Positions 1 through 5,049 of a DNA stretch of 5,049 nucleotides are shown in pieces (within the stretch, counting starts at the first letter, position 1; each line of letters begins with the position of its first letter). The stretch spans positions 1-5,049 of the forward strand of contig CAMFLN010000337.1 in the NCBI GenBank assembly GCA_945957305.1, given 5' to 3'. The DNA comes from an uncultured Planctomycetaceae bacterium. Lineage in GTDB: Bacteria > Planctomycetota > Planctomycetia > Pirellulales > JACPPG01. The notes under the pieces are model-generated. The model was given only the letters and a program-made list of their open reading frames with translations, had not been told where the DNA came from and made no database searches. A program made the position numbers and the translations under genes.

Positions 1-1
1 A

Positions 2-409
2 TCAGAACCTGTGCTGCTGCCTGTCAGTCCGCGCATGAGCGAAGAACCGCTACGACAGGAATTGAACACCGCCAGCGCGGACATCAAGCAGCGTGTCCGC
101 GCCGCAATGGACCTGGCGTGGATGGCGCGCACCGAACGCGGTGAACCCATCGACATCAGCTGTCTGCGTTTGGGACAAACCTGCGTTCTGCATATGCCGG
201 CCGAGCTGTTCATCGAATATCAACTTGCCGCGCAGCGCATGCGTCCTGACAGTGTCGTGGCGATGGCCGCTTATGGAGATTACGGTCCCGGATACATCGG
301 CACCGAGATCTCTTACTCGCAGGGTGGCTACGAAACCGGGATCGCCTCGCGCGTCGCTCCTAGCGTCGAAGCCATCCTCATGCGGGCCATGTCAAAGCTG
401 CTGGAATGA
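2..409 (+). CDS. C-terminal part of a neutral/alkaline ceramidase-like protein (5' end outside window)
   Basis: The reading frame is open from base 2 and ends at TGA 407-409, so this is the last ~135 residues of a longer protein. A GTG at 11 could be read as a start but is more likely internal. The segment has a Leu-His-Met-Pro-Ala-Glu-Leu-Phe stretch followed by a Gly/Tyr-rich block ([13 protein letters not shown], then SQGGYE) and an amphipathic C-terminal helix. From memory, this pattern is typical of the end of planctomycete proteins annotated as neutral/alkaline non-lysosomal ceramidase, N-terminal domain. Family members that are true ceramidases hydrolyse the amide bond of ceramide with a zinc-dependent site, but those residues lie in the missing N-terminal part. 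Neither catalysis nor secretion can be judged here, and many bacterial relatives have no proven substrate. It converges on the next gene with only 9 bases between stops. I see no terminator hairpin with a T-run in the gap. Confidence 0.8.
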   Translation, partial: SEPVLLPVSPRMSEEPLRQELNTASADIKQRVRAAMDLAWMARTERGEPIDISCLRLGQTCVLHMPAELFIEYQLAAQRMRPDSVVAMAAYGDYGPGYIGTEISYSQGGYETGIASRVAPSVEAILMRAMSKLLE

Positions 410-418
410 GCCTGCGTG

Positions 419-2254
419 TCAGCGCTGAAACTCGCGCCAGGCCGGCATTGACGCAGATGGTTCAGTCATCGAAGGTCGCACGTCACGAATGCGCACTCGC
501 GGGCGGGTAGGGACAAAGGACAAAGGCTCAGGCGAATCGACCACCGTCACGTTGCCGGCCATATCGCGCACTTCGAGCCGTAGATAGCCGCGTTCCGGAG
601 TGCCGGGAGCCGGTGTCCAGGTGTATTGCCCGGTGTTTTGCAAGTCGAGGCCGATGGCTGACCACGGACCGCTAGGATCGGTGCTCAAATAAAGCGAGAC
701 CGGACGCTCGGCGAGGAGCGCGTCACTGGCTTCCCAGCGAATCAGAAACGATCCCGGCTGCGCGTTGGGACCAACTTCGAGCGGCGCCAGGCGCGCGACC
801 GGCTTGGTATAGTCGGTCCCGATCCACATATCGGGTCGATCGCCGGCTTTGGGGCGATCTTCTTCACCCCCAGCGCCAGCGACGACGATGCGGAATCCGT
901 ACAGGCCCTCATCTTCGACCATGACAAAGGCCGGCCCTTGGCCGTCTTCGTCTGTGCCGAAGAGTGCCCAATTCGTGCCGCCGTCTTTCGTCCCCCAAAT
1001 TTCGATTTTCGGAGCTGCCGGGGGATTGATCGCGTCGAGTTCATAGTCCAATTCGATGCGGCGGGTATTGATCATGCGCGGACGGATGCCCGGCGGCAGG
1101 TTTTCATACAGGGGCGCCGCGGCACGTCCGCCGCCACCGAGCGCCGCGGATTGAGCACCCAGGGGCTCGGTCGACGTCGGCACCATGGCCGGGCCAGGCA
1201 AACGCGGGCCGTCTATTTGTTCCAACTCGCGACGAGTGCGCGGTGCTGACTGCCGCGCATCGATGTGAGTCGGCGGCAGCCCAACCTCTTCGGGCTGCGT
1301 CGGGACGGGCAAGTATTGTTCGGTGGGTTGCGCCAGGACAGTTTCTGGGTGTGGCGAGGGGAGAGTCTCTGCCGTCGCTCCAGGACCAATTTCCTCGGTG
1401 ATTGTGCCGTACCTCGCGGGGCTACCGGCGAGGGAACTGGCGTCGAACGATCGCTTGGGGAAGTTACCCGGCATCGTGGGCGGATCGGCCGTTCCCAGGG
1501 GCGTATCTTGTGTTCGTTCGCCCGGCCACGGGGAAGCCGCTGTATTGTCGTCGTCGGCCGTAGGATTCTTGTCGCCCGGCGCGCGTCGTTTGGCAACTGC
1601 CGGCGCAACGATGCGCTGCGCCGTGGCGCGGTTGCCTGCCAGGTCAAACACCTCGGCGCGAACTGTGATCGGCACGGAGCGGGCCTCGGGGACCCAGGTC
1701 GCTTCGCGCGCCGACACGGTCGCGCCCACAGGAGGCAAATCGACTGCCACCGGCATCCACGGACCGTCAGGGCCCACCTGATATTCGACGCGCAAGCTAT
1801 CGGCCCGCAGGTGAGGATCACGAACACGCCACCGCGCATGCACTTCGCCGCCCGTTCCGCGCTCGGCCAGCAATTCGAGCACGGGCGGATCGGTGTCGAG
1901 CACCACGATCAATTCGGGGTGGGGCGGTCCGACGGGTTGCAGTTCGCCATGATCGTCCTTGGTGCGCACCATGAAGCGGTATTCTCCATCGCGCGACGCG
2001 CGGAACAGAATACTGCTGTTCACCGGAGCGGCCTTGGCGTGCAAGTGCCAGGGCCCTCCCATTTCCGAAACATGCAATTGCACTTCGACGGGTTTACGCG
2101 CGCCTGGCTCTGACGGATCCATGACAAACGGAACACCGAACGAGCTTTGCCGCGTAAAAATCGGTTGCGGTAGCGCAGGCGCCACCGGCACCTCGGCTGC
2201 CGCCAGGGCGGGCAAGAGTGACCAGAACATGACTAGACTGGCAAGCATCCGCAT
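419..2254 (-). CDS. Exported protein of unknown function with two copies of a paired beta-sandwich unit (611 aa)
   Basis: The chosen ATG at 2254 begins a clear signal peptide: MRM, a hydrophobic core (residues 4-17), then a cleavage-like Ala-Leu-Ala-Ala-Ala near residue 20. The frame stays open upstream to a TTG at 2485, but those 77 residues are Arg/Ala/Pro-rich and would bury the signal. A second ATG at 2248 is equally possible. No good Shine-Dalgarno is visible. The mature protein has an A module (about 55-119), a B module (120-212), a Pro/Thr/Ala-rich linker likely to be disordered (about 213-395), then second A (about 397-480) and B (481-580) modules and a short basic tail. Residues 422-429 (TKDGGTNW) resemble an Asp-box. 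Both B modules share RW-x4-D, GPW, DL, TW-x-P and D-x-AGN, as in Ig/fibronectin-like folds. I see no catalytic motif, lipobox or transmembrane anchor. It resembles a recalled planctomycete family of uncharacterised secreted proteins. A periplasmic or surface binding or structural role is inference only. Confidence 0.82.
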   Translation of the reverse strand: MRMLASLVMFWSLLPALAAAEVPVAPALPQPIFTRQSSFGVPFVMDPSEPGARKPVEVQLHVSEMGGPWHLHAKAAPVNSSILFRASRDGEYRFMVRTKDDHGELQPVGPPHPELIVVLDTDPPVLELLAERGTGGEVHARWRVRDPHLRADSLRVEYQVGPDGPWMPVAVDLPPVGATVSAREATWVPEARSVPITVRAEVFDLAGNRATAQRIVAPAVAKRRAPGDKNPTADDDNTAASPWPGERTQDTPLGTADPPTMPGNFPKRSFDASSLAGSPARYGTITEEIGPGATAETLPSPHPETVLAQPTEQYLPVPTQPEEVGLPPTHIDARQSAPRTRRELEQIDGPRLPGPAMVPTSTEPLGAQSAALGGGGRAAAPLYENLPPGIRPRMINTRRIELDYELDAINPPAAPKIEIWGTKDGGTNWALFGTDEDGQGPAFVMVEDEGLYGFRIVVAGAGGEEDRPKAGDRPDMWIGTDYTKPVARLAPLEVGPNAQPGSFLIRWEASDALLAERPVSLYLSTDPSGPWSAIGLDLQNTGQYTWTPAPGTPERGYLRLEVRDMAGNVTVVDSPEPLSFVPTRPRVRIRDVRPSMTEPSASMPAWREFQR

Positions 2255-2559
2255 CGGCGATGATTTCGCAAACGAGATCGTGGTGGCCGCGCGCGCAGCC
2301 TCTACCTGCACTACGTTTCTGGCGCAGCGGCTCGCAATCAGATATCGGCGCTGCCGGTCGTATGGCTTGAGCAACAAGCAACGGTGCGCGAAGTGGCGCA
2401 AGGAGGGAGGTTGCGGCGGTGCTGGCCGCAATAAGCTGCGCGAGCCTGGTGGGGCTGCTGATCTCGCGGCGTTTTCAGCCGTCAATTACGCCTGGCGGCG
2501 CACGGACGACGTGTAGTCGTTGCCACCTAGATTCCGGGCGTAAGCTAGCAGTCGCAGAT
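2255..2559. other. Intergenic region between eda and the exported-protein gene
   Basis: These 305 bases separate the stop of the aldolase gene from the start of the next minus-strand gene. The part from 2255 to 2485 is open in frame with the exported protein, but I treat it as non-coding leader because the signal peptide begins at 2254. A small perfect inverted repeat lies at 2506-2520 (ACGAC, 5-base loop, GTCGT). It has no T-run after it on the minus strand, so it is not a convincing terminator. I found no promoter hexamers worth naming and no RNA gene. Whether the two minus-strand genes share a transcript is open. Confidence 0.5.
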
Positions 2560-3201
2560 TCAGCCCTGCGCCATTTCCGCGCGGGTGTCGGCCACGATCT
2601 TTACATATTGTCGAGCGAGCGACTCGACGCGGGCGAAGTCGCCCGCCGCCACGGCGCGCGGTTCGACCAGTGAGCTGCCGATGCCGATAGCACATGCCCC
2701 GGCGCGGAGAAAGTCGGCGGCGGTTTGCAGGTTAACCCCGCCGGTCGGCATAAGACGAATCTGCGGCAACGGCGCGCGTAGCGCCTTTAAGTAAGCAGGT
2801 CCGACAGTGTCAGAGGGGAAAACCTTGACGGCGTCCGCGCCCGCTTCCCACGCCGTCAGTACCTCGGTCGGAGTAAAGGCACCGGGAAAGACCGGCTTCC
2901 CATACCGCCGGGCGAGCTGGATCACCTCGGGCCGCACGACCGGCGAAACCAGGAACTCGGCGCCCGATTGAATGGCCAGGCGAGCGGTCTCGGTGTCGAG
3001 GACCGTGCCGGCGCCGAGTAGCACGCGATCGCCCAGCTGCGCGGCCAATCGTGCGAGAACTTGTTCGGCCTGGGGGACCGTGAAAGTGATTTCGATGATA
3101 TCGATGCCACCGGCGGCGAGCGCCTCGGAGATTTCGGGAAGCCGGCTGCTATCAGCGGCGCGCAGAATCGCCACGATACCGGTGCGTAAGATGCGCTCCA
3201 T
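2560..3201 (-). CDS. eda: 2-dehydro-3-deoxy-phosphogluconate / 4-hydroxy-2-oxoglutarate aldolase (KDPG/KHG family, 213 aa)
   Basis: This is a class I aldolase of the KDPG/KHG family, a cytoplasmic TIM-barrel enzyme. Members cleave 2-keto-3-deoxy-6-phosphogluconate to pyruvate and glyceraldehyde 3-phosphate, or related 2-keto-3-deoxy and 4-hydroxy-2-oxo acids. Visible signatures from ATG 3201: the N-terminal GIVAILR strand (8-14); IEITF (36-40) with the likely catalytic Glu37; GAGTVL (63-68); FPGAFTPTE (105-113); VKVFPS (125-130) with the Schiff-base Lys126; and MPTGGVN (151-157) for phosphate binding. The 213-residue length matches the usual family size, so the gene looks complete. The frame extends upstream to 3270, but ATG 3201 is preferred because a Shine-Dalgarno lies 8 bases ahead and the protein then begins as the family does. 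No edd, KDG kinase or uronate gene is in view, so the substrate (KDPG, its galactonate analogue, or KHG) cannot be fixed. It is divergent from the small membrane-protein gene. Confidence 0.95.
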   Translation of the reverse strand: MERILRTGIVAILRAADSSRLPEISEALAAGGIDIIEITFTVPQAEQVLARLAAQLGDRVLLGAGTVLDTETARLAIQSGAEFLVSPVVRPEVIQLARRYGKPVFPGAFTPTEVLTAWEAGADAVKVFPSDTVGPAYLKALRAPLPQIRLMPTGGVNLQTAADFLRAGACAIGIGSSLVEPRAVAAGDFARVESLARQYVKIVADTRAEMAQG

Positions 3202-3209
3202 TCGATCAA

Positions 3210-3217
3210 CTCTTCCC
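3210..3217 (-). promoter_or_regulatory. Ribosome binding site of eda
   Basis: On the minus strand the bases read GGGAAGAG, ending 8 bases before the ATG at 3201. This is a reasonable purine-rich Shine-Dalgarno and decides the start in favour of 3201 over the longer frame beginning at 3270. Confidence 0.6.
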
Positions 3218-3407
3218 ACGCGGTTCACTCCTCGATGTCTGGGGCCGGCGGTGTCTGTGCCAAACGGCATAGCGCGGCCGTCGTTCGCCGTGTCCTGCTC
3301 ATGCCGCCGCGGCTGCGAGCCGAGAAATGCATCATCGTCCGCCGTGACGCAAACGCAATGGGGTAGGGGAGGTACGTTTGCCGAAGCTGAGGCGAAATCG
3401 CCGTAAA

Positions 3408-3420
3408 GCTAGACGCTAGC
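3408..3420. repeat. Short perfect inverted repeat overlapping the candidate -35 box
   Basis: GCTAG and CTAGC flank a 3-base spacer (ACG). The element overlaps the proposed -35 hexamer at 3410-3415, a position where a repressor could act. An inverted repeat this short can arise by chance, so an operator role is only a suggestion. Confidence 0.3.
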
Positions 3421-3438
3421 GGATGGTACGTGCATAAT
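3410..3438 (+). promoter_or_regulatory. Candidate sigma70-type promoter for the small membrane-protein gene
   Basis: TAGACG at 3410-3415 (4 of 6 matches to TTGACA) is followed after 17 bases by CATAAT at 3433-3438 (5 of 6 matches to TATAAT). This is the most AT-rich spot in the region, and it would give a leader of roughly 60 bases before the ATG at 3504. It was judged by eye against the general bacterial consensus, which may fit planctomycetes imperfectly. Confidence 0.4.
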
Positions 3439-3503
3439 ATTCGGATGAGGCAAAGTAGCAGGGCAGGGCACCGCCAGATTTGCGTGCCCTTGACGGTTTT
3501 CGC

Positions 3504-3767
3504 ATGTGGGACTTCTTGCACACTTCGACGGCGCAGCTTGTCCTTGGATTCAGCGCAGTCGCCATTTTAGTGGCCATCGGCATTTACGTCGCGGGCAGAG
3601 TGAAGAGCAGCGTCCGCGAAGACGGAATAACGACCAACGAGATGCTCACGAATTTCCGCGAATTGCACAGCCAGGGTGAGCTAAGCGACGGCGAATACCG
3701 AACAATAAAAGCAATGCTGTCAGCCCGTCTTCAGGAGGAGATAAGAGAGAGCGGCAAAGAGGGTTAA
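3504..3767 (+). CDS. Small single-pass membrane protein with SHOCT-like C-terminus (87 aa)
   Basis: The ATG at 3504 gives a short polar N-terminus (MWDFLHTSTA), one transmembrane helix at about residues 11-30, then a soluble, charged C-terminal region. Residues about 48-77 (NFRELHSQGELSDGEYRTIK and the following Ala/Leu-rich helix) match the SHOCT pattern: a short helix, Gly-Glu-Leu-(T/S)-x-x-E-(Y/F) turn and second helix, usually found at the C-terminus of small bacterial membrane proteins. SHOCT has no enzymatic role and is thought to mediate oligomerisation or interactions. The frame extends to a TTG at 3480, but the added eight residues put charged and polar residues ahead of the natural beginning. 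No strong Shine-Dalgarno precedes either start. I recall similar short proteins from planctomycetes, without known function. It lies 257 bases upstream of clpX on the same strand, so the two may or may not be cotranscribed. Confidence 0.8.
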   Translation: MWDFLHTSTAQLVLGFSAVAILVAIGIYVAGRVKSSVREDGITTNEMLTNFRELHSQGELSDGEYRTIKAMLSARLQEEIRESGKEG

Positions 3768-3785
3768 GAACGCTTGTCGGAGAGT

Positions 3786-3815
3786 CTGACTTAGAGAAAC
3801 CTTGCGTTCTATACC
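3786..3815 (+). promoter_or_regulatory. Weak candidate promoter upstream of clpX
   Basis: CTGACT at 3786-3791 (4 of 6 matches to TTGACA) and TATACC at 3810-3815 (4 of 6 matches to TATAAT) are separated by 18 bases. Transcription would start near 3822 and give a leader of about 200 bases before clpX. The match is modest, and the placement just after the stop of the preceding gene is its main support. Confidence 0.25.
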
Positions 3816-3823
3816 GGTGCCCT

Positions 3824-3835
3824 TCTCCGCGGAGA
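3824..3835. repeat. 12-base perfect palindrome downstream of the candidate clpX promoter
   Basis: TCTCCGCGGAGA is its own reverse complement, with no spacer. It begins about 9 bases after the proposed -10 box, where a repressor would be expected to bind. No T-run follows, so it is not a rho-independent terminator. It could equally be chance in GC-rich sequence. Confidence 0.3.
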
Positions 3836-4012
3836 CAACTTGCCAGGATCGGATCGGACAGTTGGCTGAACACGCGACCACGTAATCTCGTATGCAAATG
3901 CGGCTCGACGCAATTCCCAGACTAGGACGGTCAGGCCAAGCCTCTCGAGCGACATCTGGAGCTTATTCAATCCCGGCGAGATCCACGACGCGCCTCGCGG
4001 GACTTGATTCGG

Positions 4013-4019
4013 AAAGGAG
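4013..4019 (+). promoter_or_regulatory. Ribosome binding site of clpX
   Basis: AAAGGAG lies 5 bases before the ATG at 4025. It is the strongest Shine-Dalgarno in the window and fixes the clpX start. Confidence 0.8.
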
Positions 4020-4024
4020 TTGGT

Positions 4025-5049
4025 ATGGCTGGTAGTCGGGATCTGGGGGGTACGCGCCGCGGCGGAGGCACGACCAAGAAGAACGCCTTCTGTTCGTTCT
4101 GCCGCAAAAGTTATCGCGATGTGGGGCCGCTGGTCGAAGGACCAGGCGACGTCTATATCTGCGGCGAGTGCATCGAACTGTGCCAGTCGATCCTCGAGCA
4201 GGAACGACGCCGGCGCGGCAGCAGCAAGCAGCTGTTCAACAAGGTGCCCACGCCGCGCGAAATCGTCACGCAGCTGGACGAGTACGTCATCGGACAGGAA
4301 GAGGCCAAAAAAGTTTTGGCCGTGGCCGTCCATACGCACTACAAGCGGTTGATGTTGGGCAGCGAGCCCTCGGACGTGGAAATCGACAAGTCGAACATCT
4401 TGTTGCTCGGCCCGACCGGCTGCGGCAAGACGTTGCTTGCCCGCACACTGGCCCGCATTCTCAATGTGCCGTTTGCGATCGGCGACGCGACCACGTTGAC
4501 CGAAGCGGGTTACGTGGGCGAAGACGTCGAGAACCTGCTGTTGAAGCTGCTGCATGCGGCCGACTTTGATCTCGAAGCGGCCCAACGCGGCGTCTTGTAC
4601 ATCGACGAAATCGACAAGATCGGCAAGACAAGCCAGAACGTGTCGATCACGCGCGACGTGTCGGGCGAAGGCGTTCAGCAGGCCTTGCTCAAAATGCTCG
4701 AAGGAACCCTGGCCAACGTTCCTCCGCAAGGGGGGCGCAAGCATCCCGAGCAGCAATACATCCAGATGGACACGAGCAATATTCTGTTCATCTGTGGCGG
4801 AACCTTCGTGGGGATCGAGAAGATCATCAGCAAGCGTCTGGGACGCCGCACGATTGGCTTCGGCCAGGAATCAGGCGCCGCGGCGGGCGAGTCGGATCTG
4901 TCGACGCTACTGTCGCAAGTCACGAGCGACGACATCCTGGAATTCGGTTTGATTCCGGAATTGGTCGGCCGTTTGCCCGTGATCACGGCGCTGAAGCCGC
5001 TGGATACCGACGCCTTGGTGCGCGTGCTGCGTGAACCGCGGAATGCCAT
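4025..5049 (+). CDS. clpX: ATP-dependent Clp protease ATP-binding subunit ClpX (3' end outside window)
   Basis: ClpX is the hexameric AAA+ unfoldase that recognises tagged proteins, unfolds them with ATP and feeds them to the ClpP peptidase in the cytoplasm. The 341 codons present cover the zinc-binding domain and most of the AAA+ module. Visible are the C4 zinc finger (Cys23, Cys26, Cys46, Cys49); Walker A GPTGCGKT (129-136), with Cys where E. coli has Ser; pore-1 loop GYVG (162-165); Walker B LYIDEID (191-197); the pore-2 region around RDVSGEG (210-216); the RKH loop (238-240); the ClpP-docking IGF loop (277-279); and the arginine finger in the VGRLP block (Arg316). Sensor 2 and the small-domain end lie beyond the right edge. 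The N-terminus is about eight residues longer before the first Cys than in E. coli and is Gly/Arg-rich. Neither clpP nor tig lies directly upstream, unlike the common tig-clpP-clpX order. No frameshift or missing key residue is seen. Confidence 0.98.
   Translation, partial: MAGSRDLGGTRRGGGTTKKNAFCSFCRKSYRDVGPLVEGPGDVYICGECIELCQSILEQERRRRGSSKQLFNKVPTPREIVTQLDEYVIGQEEAKKVLAVAVHTHYKRLMLGSEPSDVEIDKSNILLLGPTGCGKTLLARTLARILNVPFAIGDATTLTEAGYVGEDVENLLLKLLHAADFDLEAAQRGVLYIDEIDKIGKTSQNVSITRDVSGEGVQQALLKMLEGTLANVPPQGGRKHPEQQYIQMDTSNILFICGGTFVGIEKIISKRLGRRTIGFGQESGAAAGESDLSTLLSQVTSDDILEFGLIPELVGRLPVITALKPLDTDALVRVLREPRNA

Larger units (their letters stand above)
3202..3503. other. Divergent intergenic region between eda and the small membrane-protein gene
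   Basis: These 302 bases separate two divergently transcribed genes and should carry promoters for both. The eda-proximal half is GC-rich, and I could not identify eda promoter hexamers there. The half nearer the small gene holds two short inverted repeats (3391-3402, GGCGA-AA-TCGCC; 3408-3420) and an AT-rich patch around 3433-3441 that fits a -10 box on the plus strand. Open frames crossing this region on both strands have no recognisable protein character. Confidence 0.5.

Noticed and set aside
419..428. Ten-base palindrome TCAGCGCTGA at the convergent gene ends
   Set aside because: It overlaps the stop codon of the minus-strand gene, is too short for a bidirectional terminator, and lacks flanking T/A runs. 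It is likely chance.
1213..1839. Second minus-strand frame inside the exported-protein gene (208 codons)
   Set aside because: It is a frame-shifted reading of the linker region, very rich in Arg, Pro and Ser. The main frame is continuous through it, so there is no sign of a real overlapping gene or frameshift.
1265..2113. Open frame of 282 codons on the plus strand, antisense to the exported-protein gene
   Set aside because: Its translation is Arg/Gly/His-rich without domain character, and it lies wholly opposite a gene with a clear signal peptide and repeated modules. It is typical antisense openness in GC-rich DNA.
2506..2520. Hairpin downstream of eda as a rho-independent terminator
   Set aside because: The stem is only 5 base pairs and no T-run follows on the minus strand.
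3225..3521. Minus-strand frame of 98 codons across the eda-microprotein intergenic region
   Set aside because: It overlaps the start of the small membrane-protein gene and the proposed promoter, has no recognisable motif, and has no ribosome binding site that I can see.
3846..3858. Short tandem GGATC repeat in the region upstream of clpX
   Set aside because: There are only two and a half copies of a 5-base unit, which is unremarkable and not linked to any known element.
3809..4756. Open frame of 315 codons on the minus strand, opposite clpX
   Set aside because: It overlaps unmistakable clpX on the other strand. The seemingly smooth protein reflects the mirrored codon pattern of clpX, not a gene.

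Overview
The window looks like ordinary chromosome from a GC-rich planctomycete, most likely of the Pirellula type. That placement is inferred from recalled family resemblance, not from a search. Four proteins support it: the C-terminus of a planctomycete-style neutral ceramidase-like protein, a secreted protein with duplicated beta-sandwich modules, a small membrane protein with a SHOCT-like tail, and a ClpX with a slightly long basic N-terminus. I see no tRNA, rRNA, CRISPR array, insertion sequence or phage gene.

Layout, left to right. At 2-409 (+) is the tail of the ceramidase-like gene, whose 5' part lies outside the window. It converges, with a 9-base gap, on a 611-residue exported protein of unknown function on the minus strand (419-2254). 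Upstream of that gene is a 305-base gap, then a minus-strand KDPG/KHG-family aldolase (eda, 2560-3201). The aldolase is divergent from an 87-residue membrane protein (3504-3767, +), with a 302-base region between them holding a plausible promoter. After another 257 bases comes clpX (4025 onward, +), which runs off the right edge after 341 codons.

The genes do not form an obvious pathway. The aldolase has no Entner-Doudoroff or uronate partner in view, and clpX has no clpP or tig directly upstream. The two minus-strand genes could share a transcript, but the 305-base gap makes this uncertain. The most notable sequence-level result is the internal duplication of the 611-residue protein: two copies of a two-module unit, with matching residue spacing, separated by a long linker likely to be disordered. 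I did not find convincing evidence of a new multi-gene system here.
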